Source of the DNA: Leisingera sp. M658
Lineage (GTDB): Bacteria > Pseudomonadota > Alphaproteobacteria > Rhodobacterales > Rhodobacteraceae
Assembly (NCBI RefSeq): GCF_025144145.1
Contig: NZ_CP083546.1
Coordinates: forward strand, 3,240,501-3,304,500
Reading direction: 5' to 3'
Length of the DNA: 64,000 nucleotides
In this document: piece after piece, positions 1 to 9,220 of the stretch
Numbering within the stretch: position 1 is the first letter of the stretch
Layout: each line of letters opens with the position of its first letter
Notes under the pieces: generated by a model
The model's database searches: none
The model's input: only the letters and a program-made list of their open reading frames with translations
What the model was told of the DNA's origin: nothing
Position numbers and translations under genes: made by a program

Positions 1-82
1 AAACGTCTTTCAGCGCCTGTACCGAACTGCCATTGGGCAGATCAAAACGCATAGAGACACCTTTGATGTCCAATCCTGACAT
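1..82 (-). CDS. ABC transporter ATPase, sulfonate/taurine type, N-terminal fragment
   Basis: Only the first 27 codons lie in the window; the gene continues past position 1. The start (complement of CAT at 80-82) is followed by a peptide beginning MSGLDIKGVSMRF and later SSVQALKDV, the usual opening of a nitrate/sulfonate/taurine ATP-binding subunit, where the first strand precedes the 'aLkdv' stretch before the Walker A loop. No catalytic motif is inside the window. It follows the periplasmic binding protein at 161-1156 on the same strand with a 78-nt gap holding a perfect hairpin, so it is probably the TauB-like ATPase of the same transporter. Family assignment rests on a short stretch and on context. 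Confidence 0.6.
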   Translation of the reverse strand, partial: MSGLDIKGVSMRFDLPNGSSVQALKDV

Positions 83-116
83 CTCTCCCCCTTCCTGCTT
101 CAGCCGCGGATGCAAA

Positions 117-135
117 CGGCCCGGTAACCGGGCCG
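117..135 (-). terminator. Hairpin between binding-protein gene and ATPase gene
   Basis: A 9-bp perfect inverted repeat (CGGCCCGGT and its complement, one base between) sits in the gap after the binding-protein stop. No clear T run follows, so this is more likely an mRNA-stabilising or attenuating hairpin that keeps binding-protein transcripts above transporter transcripts than a full terminator. Confidence 0.45.
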
Positions 136-160
136 CTCATCTCAGCTATTCAGTTGCGGC

Positions 161-1156
161 TCAGTTCAGCGCAGCGTCCAGCGGTGCGCTGTCGACGGCG
201 CCGTCATAGGACTCCAGCGCCGCTTCGATGCTGCCCGCATTCACAAACACATCCGCCACGCCCTTCATGAAGTTTTGAGCGCCGCCGCCCAGCCATTTTT
301 CGGACAGCTGATCCTCTACCGAGGGGAAGTTGAAGGTGGCTATTGTGGCCTCGGCATCGCCCAAGTCCATACCGGCATCCTTGGCAATCACCGGCAGCAT
401 CTCGTCCTTGTGATCCCCTGAGTTCCACATGGCGTTGGCGTCTGCCGTCACTTTCAGGAATTTACTCAGCAGTTCGCTGTCCTCAGCGATGAACCCCGCC
501 GGTGCGCTGGTTACATCAAACACCAGAATTCCCAGTTCTTCTTTCTCGGCGCCGGTCAGCAGCACATTGCCATGCTCCACCATCCGCCGCAACGCGCCGC
601 CCCAACCGCAGACCATGTCCAGGTTGCCCTGGGCAAAAGCTGCAGCACCGTCCGCGGGCGCCATATCGACGACCTCCATCGAGCCGATATCAACACCGAA
701 ATGCGACATCTGCGACAGGAAGTTGTAATGCGCAGCGGTGCCGATCGGCACGCCCACTTTCTTGCCGGCCAGCTCACCAGCGCTGGTCTTGTCGATCTCC
801 AGCGCCTCAGCCACCACGCAATTGTCGTTGTCGGAATAGCTGACGGCCACATCCACAATCTGAATGTCCTGCCCGGCGGACGTTGCTACAACAAATGGCG
901 GCACGCCCTGGCTCACGGCAATCTGCACATCGCCGGACGCCATCGCCGCCGACATTGCGGTGCCGGTGTCGAACGACACCCAGTTGATCTTGACGCCCAG
1001 TTCCTCCTCATAGGTGCCATTGGCCTTGGCAAACTGGAAAGGCATTGGCCATTCCAGGAAATAGGCCACGGTGATCTCATCCAAATGAGAGGCATTCACG
1101 GCAGAGATGGAGGCAGCGGCGGCGCAGATTGTTGAAAGCAGATACTTTTTGATCAT
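161..1156 (-). CDS. Taurine/sulfonate ABC transporter substrate-binding protein
   Basis: A 331-aa periplasmic binding protein of the TauA/SsuA/NMT1 group. It starts with MIKK, a hydrophobic stretch and an alanine-rich cleavage region around residues 10-23, so it should be exported by Sec. The mature part begins with the family strand 'ITVAYFLEWPMP', and includes 'SGDVQIAVSQGVPP' and 'LAGKKVGVPIGTAAHYNFL', typical of TauA-like proteins that read out a sulfonate-type ligand. It would deliver ligand to the membrane permease partly encoded beyond the left window edge. It is transcribed away from the LysR gene at 1365, which probably regulates it. Neighbourhood with an HpsN-like dehydrogenase suggests taurine or another C2/C3 sulfonate, but the ligand cannot be read from sequence alone. 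Confidence 0.8.
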   Translation of the reverse strand: MIKKYLLSTICAAAASISAVNASHLDEITVAYFLEWPMPFQFAKANGTYEEELGVKINWVSFDTGTAMSAAMASGDVQIAVSQGVPPFVVATSAGQDIQIVDVAVSYSDNDNCVVAEALEIDKTSAGELAGKKVGVPIGTAAHYNFLSQMSHFGVDIGSMEVVDMAPADGAAAFAQGNLDMVCGWGGALRRMVEHGNVLLTGAEKEELGILVFDVTSAPAGFIAEDSELLSKFLKVTADANAMWNSGDHKDEMLPVIAKDAGMDLGDAEATIATFNFPSVEDQLSEKWLGGGAQNFMKGVADVFVNAGSIEAALESYDGAVDSAPLDAALN

Positions 1157-1272
1157 ATTGATAAGGTCTCCCAGTTAATTCGCCGGGCCCGTTCGTTGCG
1201 GGCCTCATGGCTTTGATTTTTACACGGCAAACCATATCCGGGAAGCCGCTTCACTATAGCAGAAAATTACTC

Positions 1273-1287
1273 TTGCGACTAAAGCAA
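1273..1287. promoter_or_regulatory. LysR-type operator (T-N11-A box) in divergent promoter region
   Basis: The 208-bp region between the binding-protein start (1156) and the LysR start (1365) holds TTGC-N7-GCAA, which contains the T-N11-A pattern typical of LysR-family binding sites. It lies in an AT-rich stretch (about 1255-1315) unlike its surroundings. It is the obvious candidate for autoregulation by the LysR gene and control of the transporter. I did not find convincing -35/-10 pairs. Confidence 0.45.
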
Positions 1288-1364
1288 AACTTAGATTTGA
1301 TTTTTACGGATATATTGGCGCAAACCTGTGGATAGCATATGCAAAGCGCAAGGGAGGACGGCAT

Positions 1365-2336
1365 ATGCAAAAGACGCTGAGTCTACGCTGGCTGGAAGTG
1401 TTCCAGCTGATCTCCAAATCGGGATCAATACAGAAGGCCGCCGCGGAAACCGGCCTGTCGATCAGCACCGTGTCCAATCACCTGCGCAGCCTGGAAAGCG
1501 CGCTTGGTGTTGATCTGGTGGACCACACCCGCCGTCCAATGGGGTTGACGCCTGCAGGCGTGGTCTATGCCCGCTACGTATTTGACGGGCTGATGACTCT
1601 CAAACGCGGCGAGGCGGAAATCCGCTCCGGCAGCTGGCAGCATGCCACCGACCTGCGGATGGCCTTGCTCGACGATTTCGATAACGAGGTCGGCCCGGAA
1701 CTGTTTCAGTTCCTGTCTACCGCGCTGCCGCGCTGCAGCTTCCGCCACTACACCCGGCCCAGCCACGAGATCATTGAAAAGCTGCAGGAGCAGAAACTGG
1801 ACGCCGGCGTCGCCACCCGCCCGGCCGGGCTGCTGCCGGATCTGATCGAATACCCGCTGATGCGCGATCCCTTTATTCTGGTGGTGCCCACCGGGTATTC
1901 CGGCAGCGTCGAAGACCTGACCAAAGCCGATGCGTCTCTGCCCTTCCTGCGTTATTCCCGCGATCACACCATCGGCAAACAGATCGAAACCCAGCTGACC
2001 CGGCTCAAGATCTCTCTTCCCAACCGGTTTGAGCTGGAGTGCAACCAGTCGATTGTCGGTCTGGTCTCCGAGGGCAGCGGCTGGACCATCACCACCGCTG
2101 CCAGTTACCACCGCGCCCAGCGCTTTCACGGCAAGGTCAAGGTTGTGCGCTTCCCCGGTAAGAGCTTTGCCCGCACGGTGTCGCTGTTCACTACCAGCGT
2201 CTATCCTGCGGCCACTTCGCAACTGATCCACCAGGCCTTGCAGAAATCCCTGCGCCACCATTTTACAGATCCTATCAGCGCACGCTTCCCCTGGCTGGCC
2301 GAGGAATTCCGCACCCTCCCTGCAAAAGGGAATTAG
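1365..2336 (+). CDS. LysR-family transcriptional regulator
   Basis: A 323-aa protein with an N-terminal winged helix-turn-helix at about residues 8-65 ('VFQLISKSGSIQKAAAETGL' followed by SISTVSNHLRSLE) and a C-terminal LysR substrate-binding domain. The first helix is slightly unusual: LysR proteins normally read 'F..va..gSft.AA..L', here 'SGSIQKAAAETGLSIS'. The start at 1365 is supported by AGGGAGG at 1351-1357, seven bases upstream. It sits between the divergent transporter and, 153 bp downstream on the same strand, the HpsN-like dehydrogenase, so it likely controls both in response to the sulfonate or its breakdown product. The effector is unknown. Confidence 0.88.
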   Translation: MQKTLSLRWLEVFQLISKSGSIQKAAAETGLSISTVSNHLRSLESALGVDLVDHTRRPMGLTPAGVVYARYVFDGLMTLKRGEAEIRSGSWQHATDLRMALLDDFDNEVGPELFQFLSTALPRCSFRHYTRPSHEIIEKLQEQKLDAGVATRPAGLLPDLIEYPLMRDPFILVVPTGYSGSVEDLTKADASLPFLRYSRDHTIGKQIETQLTRLKISLPNRFELECNQSIVGLVSEGSGWTITTAASYHRAQRFHGKVKVVRFPGKSFARTVSLFTTSVYPAATSQLIHQALQKSLRHHFTDPISARFPWLAEEFRTLPAKGN

Positions 2337-2489
2337 GCTGTCCGGCAATTAGAAACAAACATTCGTGTTTTTCGAAACCTGCAAGCCGCAGCTTGACCGA
2401 GCGGCCGGCACGGCGCTGTTTTAGGCGCAACCCGCGCCGTGCTGCCCCGGCATATCCGGCGGCCCTCCAATGGAAATGAGCTGACCCCA

Positions 2490-3767
2490 ATGGCAATCAC
2501 CTACCTCAAGCAGGCCCAGCCCCGCCCCGCTGCCGAAAACAGCGGTATCCGCGATACAGTCGCCGGGATGCTGGCCAATATCGAACGTGAAGGCGAAGAC
2601 GCGGTGCGCCGCTACGCGGAAAAGCTGGATGGCTGGACCGGCCCCATTGTGGTAACCGGCGCCCAGCGCCGCGCGGCCTGCAATCGGGTTTCACAGCAGA
2701 TGAAAGAGGACATCCAGTTCGCCCATGCCAACGTCCGCCGCTTTGCCGAAGCGCAGAAGGCCACCATGGGCGAATGCGAGGTAGAGATTATTCCAGGTCT
2801 GATCGCGGGCCAGAAGCAGATCCCGGTTTCCAGTGCCGGCTGCTATGTTCCGGGCGGCCGCTACAGCCATATCGCCAGCGCCCTGATGACCATCACCACC
2901 GCCAAGGTGGCCGGAGTCCCCCACATCACGGCGGTTTCGCCAACCCGCCCCGGCACCGGCATTCCCGATGCGATCCTTTATGCAATGGACCTTAGTGGCG
3001 CTGATCTGATCCTGAACCTGGGCGGCGTGCAGGGTATCGCAGCAATGGCCCAGGGTCTGTTCGGCGCCCAGCCCGCCGACATTCTGGTCGGCCCCGGCAA
3101 TTCTTATGTGGCCGAGGCCAAGCGGATGCTGTTCGGCGAGGTCGGCATCGACATGTTTGCAGGCCCTACCGATTCATTGGTGATTGCGGACCACACCGCT
3201 GACATGGAAACCGTCGCCTGGGATCTGGTCAGCCAGGCCGAACATGGCGCCGACAGCCCGGTCTGGCTGGTCAGCACCGATGAGGCCCTGGCCAAGGGTG
3301 TCATGGCCCGGGTGCAAGCGCTGATCGACAAATTGCCTGAACCCAATCTCTCCGCCGCGCACCGCGCCTGGCACGAACGCGCCGAGGTGGTTCTGTGCGA
3401 CAGCCGCGAAGAGGCCGCGCAGGTGGCCGACCGCTACGCCCCCGAGCATCTGCAAGTGCAGGCGGAAGGTCTTGGCTGGTGGCTGGACCGCCTGTCGGCC
3501 TATGGCTCATTGTTCCTGGGCAAGGAGACCACGGTGTCCTTTGGCGACAAGACCTCAGGCCCCAACCACGTGCTGCCGACCAGCGGTGCCGCGCGTTATA
3601 CCGGCGGGCTGTCGGTGCACAAGTTCACCAAGACGGTGACTTGGCAGCGCTGCAACGCTGCCGCCTCGCATGAGCTGGCCCAGCGCACCGCCCGCATCAG
3701 CCGGATGGAAGGCATGGAGGGCCATGCCATCGCCGCCGAACTGCGGCTGCTGCCGGAAACGGTCTGA
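2490..3767 (+). CDS. hpsN: Histidinol-dehydrogenase-family enzyme, probable (R)-DHPS 3-dehydrogenase
   Basis: A 425-aa protein of the histidinol dehydrogenase fold, with family blocks 'PVSSAGCYVPGGRY', 'LVGPGNSYVAEAKR', 'DMFAGPTDSLVIAD', 'SQAEHGADSPVWLVS' and 'GPNHVLPTSGAARY'. Histidine biosynthesis HisD reads 'E..A..aGpsEvlvia' at the third block; here it is 'FAGPTDSLV', as in the HpsN side-branch that oxidises (R)-2,3-dihydroxypropane-1-sulfonate to sulfolactate with two rounds of NAD reduction. There are no his genes around it, and it is next to a sulfonate-type transporter and LysR gene, which supports a catabolic role. I chose ATG 2490 over the upstream in-frame codon at 2439 because similarity begins at 'MAITYLKQ'. 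The substrate is inference from family and context. Confidence 0.72.
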   Translation: MAITYLKQAQPRPAAENSGIRDTVAGMLANIEREGEDAVRRYAEKLDGWTGPIVVTGAQRRAACNRVSQQMKEDIQFAHANVRRFAEAQKATMGECEVEIIPGLIAGQKQIPVSSAGCYVPGGRYSHIASALMTITTAKVAGVPHITAVSPTRPGTGIPDAILYAMDLSGADLILNLGGVQGIAAMAQGLFGAQPADILVGPGNSYVAEAKRMLFGEVGIDMFAGPTDSLVIADHTADMETVAWDLVSQAEHGADSPVWLVSTDEALAKGVMARVQALIDKLPEPNLSAAHRAWHERAEVVLCDSREEAAQVADRYAPEHLQVQAEGLGWWLDRLSAYGSLFLGKETTVSFGDKTSGPNHVLPTSGAARYTGGLSVHKFTKTVTWQRCNAAASHELAQRTARISRMEGMEGHAIAAELRLLPETV

Positions 3768-3795
3768 AGTTATCCTGCATAGGGGCACATTGCGT

Positions 3796-4314
3796 TTAGG
3801 AAGGTGTCTCCAGTTGCCGGTCCAGATCGACCGGCCCCATCACTGCGTCGTCGGGAATGGTCTCAAACCCGGCGACAGTACCGCCATAACGCTCAGAAAA
3901 CCGGGCGGCGTCCTCAGGCGCGGCAAAAGGCACAACCTCCGGTGCCCCCATGCCGCCAGCCACATTCGACCCTACGACGAAATGCGCGCCCTTGGCATCT
4001 ATCCAGTTCATAGTGCCGGGATGCGCCCAGCTGGGCGCAGCACCCATGTCGCTGACATAGATGGCGGTGATTTCTGCATCCCGTTCCGGGCTTTTGACAT
4101 AGGCCGCCAGATCGCGCACTTGGGCAAAAAACAGCGGCACAGGGAAGCCGTCCAGATGAATCTGCCCCTTCGGCCCGCCATGTTCGGACACATTCATTTG
4201 GCAGAAATAGCTCAGTGCCACCTCCGTCAGCTCCACCGGCGCGGGCGGCACCTTGGCCTCCTCTTCCTGGCAGGCAGACAAGACCAGCACGGCAGCCAGG
4301 ATCAGGTGTCTCAT
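3796..4314 (-). CDS. nosL: NosL copper chaperone lipoprotein
   Basis: A 172-aa protein with a short hydrophobic leader ending in the lipobox LSAC (cysteine near residue 15), so a lipoprotein on the periplasmic face. NosL binds Cu(I) and hands it to NosZ for assembly of the tetranuclear CuZ centre. Family signals are 'SYFCQMNVSEHGGPKGQI' (Cys and Met copper ligands), 'FFAQVRDLAAYV', 'MNWIDAKGAHFVVGSNVAGGMG' and 'PFAAPEDAARFSERYGG'. The start is the ATG overlapping the nosY stop (ATGA). It is the last gene of the nos operon and ends 28 bp from the convergent hpsN gene. No nosX follows it, unlike the Paracoccus arrangement. Confidence 0.93.
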   Translation of the reverse strand: MRHLILAAVLVLSACQEEEAKVPPAPVELTEVALSYFCQMNVSEHGGPKGQIHLDGFPVPLFFAQVRDLAAYVKSPERDAEITAIYVSDMGAAPSWAHPGTMNWIDAKGAHFVVGSNVAGGMGAPEVVPFAAPEDAARFSERYGGTVAGFETIPDDAVMGPVDLDRQLETPS

Positions 4315-5128
4315 GGCTCTACCCTCCGAAACGCAGCACAGGCCAGACCGAAGCCCAGCGCCGGCCACAGCAGCAATGACAGCGGTGCCGCCCAACCGGG
4401 CAAGGCACTGGCAGCGCCTGCCATGCCGCTGGACAGCGCGACGCTTTCCGAGGCTGCGACATTCCACAGCCGGAACGCATCCGCCGGGTTGGCGACCATC
4501 ACCCAAGGGAAGATTTTCTGGGTGAACACTCCGCCGCTGTCCATCACCACGGCACCCAGAAGCCCGAGGTCATAAAGCACCACAAACACCAGCCACACGC
4601 CCGCCGACAGGCCAGCCGCGGCAGTGGCGCCGCTGGAAAGCGCCGACAGCGCATAGCCCAGCACCAGGAACACGGCTCCCAGCAGGATCGAGGTCAGCAC
4701 CAGCCGCCCCAGCGCCAGCAGGCTTTCAGGCCCAGCGCCGCCGAACCAGGCGGCAACAGCCCCCGCCGCGCCAAAACCGATGATCATCGCAATCGCCAGC
4801 GCAGCCAGATGCGCCATCAGCTTTCCCAACAGGATCTCTGCCCGCCCCGCGGGATAGGCCAGGAGCAGCGCAAGGCTGCCCCTGTCGCGATCCCCGGCCA
4901 CCGCATCAAACCCCATCATCAGCGCCAGCAGCGGTGCCAGATAAACCGACAGCGTGGTCATCGAGGCGACAGACACTGTCAGCATATCCACTCCCAGCGT
5001 CCCCGTCGGCGCCGAGCCGGCAAAGGACAGCGCCAGCGCGAAGGCCAGCATGATCAGCGTGGCCATGAACAGCCAGCGGTTGCGGCGCAGGATCAGCATC
5101 TCGGCGCGGGCAATGGCAAAGGCGCGTC

Positions 5129-5132
<4 letters not shown>
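4311..5132 (-). CDS. nosY: NosY, ABC-2 type permease of the NosDFY complex
   Basis: A 273-aa multispanning inner-membrane protein with about six hydrophobic segments (for example 'LFMATLIMLAFALALSF', 'LAALAIAMIIGFGAAGAV', 'LVLTSILLGAVFLVLGY'). The motif 'GFDAVAGDRDRGSLALLLAYPAGRAEILLGK' is the ABC-2 permease signature that contacts the ATPase. With NosF and NosD it forms the machine that serves CuZ maturation of N2O reductase. The ATG at 5132 overlaps the nosF stop (ATGA) and its own stop overlaps nosL, indicating translational coupling. Confidence 0.93.
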
Positions 5133-6023
<891 letters not shown>

Positions 6024-6031
<8 letters not shown>

Positions 6032-7292
6032 CCTGTTCAACCTTTCTGGCGGCCTCTGGCCGTTCCGGCCGCATCAGCGGGTGGCTGTCGATCACCCCGC
6101 CCGGCAGCAACGCCGGGAAGGCCGATTGCGACCACCGCACCAGCTGCACCGCAGGTGATCCCATCAGCAGCTTCGCCGCCGGCTGGGTCCACAGCACATG
6201 ATCCATACTGTCATTCGGGCGGTACGGCGCGTCAGCGATGCCGTCTCCGTCCACATCAAAACCTGCGAAATCGGACCAGTAGTTTCCTTGCCCGTCTTCG
6301 CTCCACTCCACCCATTTGCTGGAGACGAATTTCACCTGATGCCGGTTGCCGGCAAAGGCGTTGCCGACTATCCGATTGCCGGCACTGCCCGCGGTGAAAT
6401 GGATGCCGATCCCGCATCCCTCAAACCAATTGCCGGAGAAATCATTCTTGTGCGCATTGTAAAGGAAAGTGCATTTCCCCTTGGCGCCCTTAACATAATT
6501 GCCGCGGAACTCGCCCTGATTGGCGTAGTTCAGCATCATCCCGTGATCACGGTCGTTGAGCGAGACGTTTCCCGTCACCTTGACCCGGGTGGAAAACATC
6601 ACCGCATAGCCAAGGTGGTTGCCGACCGAGACATTGCCCGAAACCTCGGAATTGTCGGCATACATGTAATGCACTGCAAAACGCAGATCGCGGAACAGGT
6701 TGTCGCGAAAGGTATTCTTCTTGGAGTTGTTCACAAAAATACCGTCGCGCCCGTATTGGATGTCATTGCCATCCACCACCGCGCCCGGCGCATTCCAGAC
6801 ATAGACGCCATTGCCGCGGGAATTCATGTGATGGTCCAAGCGGCCTTCGATCCGGTTGCCCTGCACCAAGCTGTCTTTGGCGCCGTGAATATCCACGCCA
6901 TACAGGTTCCCCAGCAGCACGTTGTTCAGGATCTGCGGCGCCTTCGCCGTCTTGGTGAGCTTGATGCCGCTGTCGATCTCCTGATGCGAGGAGCCGGAGC
7001 CAATGACAGTCAGGTTTTGCACAGTAACGCCAGGGCCGGTCACCGTGATGACCGACCCCAGCCCCCGGCCGTCCAATGTGGCATGGCCCTGCCCGTCAAG
7101 GATGACGGGACGGCCCAGAACCAGCGTTTCGGCATATTCGCCGGGGGCGAGGCGGAGGGTGTCGCCATCCGCCACCTGCGCCAGAGTTTCAGCGATGGCC
7201 CCTGCCCGGTTGGGCACCTCCCAATCCGCCGCCCACGCGGGCGCCAGGCCGGTCAGGGCCGCAACCAGAGTTATAGGCAGGAGCCGTTTCAT
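6024..7292 (-). CDS. nosD: NosD, periplasmic beta-helix copper-site maturation protein
   Basis: A 422-aa exported protein. Residues 1-21 form a Sec signal ('MKRLLPITLVAALTGLAPAWA'-like; cleavage after AWA). The rest is a right-handed parallel beta-helix of the NosD/CASH family, with repeated 'N..G..v...' turns such as 'VDGNDIQYGRDGIFVNNSKK', 'DNSEVSGNVSVGNHLGYAVM' and 'GIHFTAGSAGNRIVGNAF'. NosD docks on NosFY and presents metallochaperone NosL or apo-NosZ. It lies three bases after the nosZ stop and overlaps nosF. Confidence 0.94.
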
Positions 7293-7295
7293 CGG

Positions 7296-9209
7296 TTACG
7301 CGCTCCGCGGCTCAACCAGCATCCGGCCGCGCATTTCCATGTGCAGCGCGTGGCAGAACCACTGGCAATAGTACCAATGCACGCCGGGACGGTCGGCGGT
7401 AAAGGTGACCGAGGCAGTCGCCTGCGGGCCGATCTCCATGGCAACGCCATAGTTGCCCAGGCAGAAGCCATGGGTCAGATCGTCAATGTCATCCAGGTTG
7501 GTGACATAAACCGTGACCTCGTCACCCTGTTTGACGGTGAACTTTTCAAGGCTGAACGCAGGCGCCTGGCTGGACATATAGACCCGCACCTTGTCTCCGT
7601 CGCGAATGATCGTATCCTGATAGTCATCCAGATCCACACCGTCCGCTTCGGCCTGTTTGCGCGCATCTTCCCACATCGTGTCATTGCGGTCCCAGATGTT
7701 GACCGGGTTGACGATATCGCGGCGGACCATGATCACATCATGCGGCTCGGCAAAGGTCGGACCGTCATGCACCACTTTCATCTGATCAGTTGAGATGTCG
7801 ATGATCTGCTCGTTCTCGGGTTTCAGCGGACCCACATTCAGGAACCGGTCCTTGGAGAACTTGTTCAGCGAGATCAGCCACCTGCCATCGGCTTCCTTGG
7901 TTTCGCCCATGGTGCTGTGGTTGTGGCCCGGCTGGTAATGCACGTCGACCTTCGACACGATCGGATCCACATCTTCGCCCGCGTAGGCCTGGACCGCCTT
8001 GGCGATGTTCCATTTCACCATCTGGCTGTCGAGGAACAGCGTGGTATAGGCAAAGCCCTTGCCGTCATAGGCGGTGTGAAGCGGACCCAATCCCAGTTCG
8101 GGTTCGGCCACAATGCAGGAGCGCGGATCGGCATCGCTGTCAAACAGCGCGTCCAGTTTGGTCACATCCATCACCGACACGGTGGGCGACAGCTTGCCGT
8201 TGATGCAGACATGTTTTCCGTCCGGCGCGGTATTGATGCCGTGCGGCGAGTTGGGGATCGGGATGTAGCGGGTATAGTTCTTGTTCTGGCCTTTGCGGCC
8301 GTCCAGAACCTTGACGCCTTTCAGCTCCTGATAGTCGCCGGCTTCGATCCCGGCTTCAATCTCTTTGAGGTTGAATACCACGACGTGATCCATCTCGTTT
8401 TCGGTCATCTCGGCCAGGTTCATGCCCATTTCCGAGTTGTAGGAGGTCGAGAAGGCATATTTGCCCTGATAGTCGCAGTCGCAATTGTCCAGGTTGCCCG
8501 AGACAATCACCTGCCAGGCCACTTCCATGCTGTCGCCGTCCAGCGCCGAGAAGATGTTCACATACTTATCAGGCTCATCCAGGATCGAGCCATCGTTGAT
8601 CAGCGGTGTTTCATCTTCGCCATTGGCAAAGACATATCCGGTGCGCGGGAATTTCTGCGGACGCAGCCCGTGGATTGCCTTGGCGTTGGGAATCTCGGTG
8701 ATCTTGTCGCACTTCATCACATCGCAGCGCACCCGGGCAACGCGGGTGTTGGCCTTGTCATTCATGAAGATGTAACGACCGTCATAGGTGCCATCGGTGA
8801 ACGACATATGCGGGTGGTGCAGGTCGCCGTTGTCATAGGTTTTCAGGCCGCGCTTGGCGAGGAATTCCTTGGTATCGGGCTGCAAGCCCTCGGTAAGCAC
8901 CTTCAGGCTTTCGTTGGTCTGGCCCCAGCCGGTGGCCGAGCAGCGGTTGAACACCGGCACCCGCATCAATTCACGCATGGACGGGAAGCCCAGGATGCGC
9001 ATTTCGCCGGTCTGGCCGGACGACCAGAAGCCATAATATTCATCCAGCTCGCCGGGGGCCAGGTTGATACCATCACTGGCCGCCTTTGCCGGACCTGCGC
9101 CCAGCAGCGAGGTGCCCACGCCGGCTGCGGCAAGTGCTGCGCCGGTTGCCGTGGCCCCCAGCAGTCCGCGGCGGGTCACCGGCATTTTGTTTTTCAGTTC
9201 TTCAGACAT
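7296..9209 (-). CDS. nosZ: Nitrous-oxide reductase NosZ (clade I, Tat-exported)
   Basis: A 637-aa periplasmic enzyme reducing N2O to N2, the last step of denitrification. The leader carries the twin-arginine motif TRRGLLGA (Arg13, Arg14), marking the Tat-dependent clade I. The N-terminal beta-propeller holds CuZ histidines, for example '[12 protein letters not shown]', '[13 protein letters not shown]' and 'FAEPHDVIM'. The C-terminal cupredoxin domain has the CuA site: Cys615, Cys619, His623 and Met626 in '[12 protein letters not shown]', with an upstream His in 'LTHGFC'. ATG at 9209 is preceded by a perfect AGGAGG. All key ligands seem present, so the enzyme should be functional. Confidence 0.97.
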   Translation of the reverse strand: MSEELKNKMPVTRRGLLGATATGAALAAAGVGTSLLGAGPAKAASDGINLAPGELDEYYGFWSSGQTGEMRILGFPSMRELMRVPVFNRCSATGWGQTNESLKVLTEGLQPDTKEFLAKRGLKTYDNGDLHHPHMSFTDGTYDGRYIFMNDKANTRVARVRCDVMKCDKITEIPNAKAIHGLRPQKFPRTGYVFANGEDETPLINDGSILDEPDKYVNIFSALDGDSMEVAWQVIVSGNLDNCDCDYQGKYAFSTSYNSEMGMNLAEMTENEMDHVVVFNLKEIEAGIEAGDYQELKGVKVLDGRKGQNKNYTRYIPIPNSPHGINTAPDGKHVCINGKLSPTVSVMDVTKLDALFDSDADPRSCIVAEPELGLGPLHTAYDGKGFAYTTLFLDSQMVKWNIAKAVQAYAGEDVDPIVSKVDVHYQPGHNHSTMGETKEADGRWLISLNKFSKDRFLNVGPLKPENEQIIDISTDQMKVVHDGPTFAEPHDVIMVRRDIVNPVNIWDRNDTMWEDARKQAEADGVDLDDYQDTIIRDGDKVRVYMSSQAPAFSLEKFTVKQGDEVTVYVTNLDDIDDLTHGFCLGNYGVAMEIGPQATASVTFTADRPGVHWYYCQWFCHALHMEMRGRMLVEPRSA

Positions 9210-9220
9210 GATGTCCTCCT

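Noticed and set aside
2490-3767. Histidine-biosynthetic histidinol dehydrogenase (hisD)
   Set aside because: No his genes nearby; the active-site block FAGPTDSLV and the sulfonate-type neighbours favour the HpsN branch.
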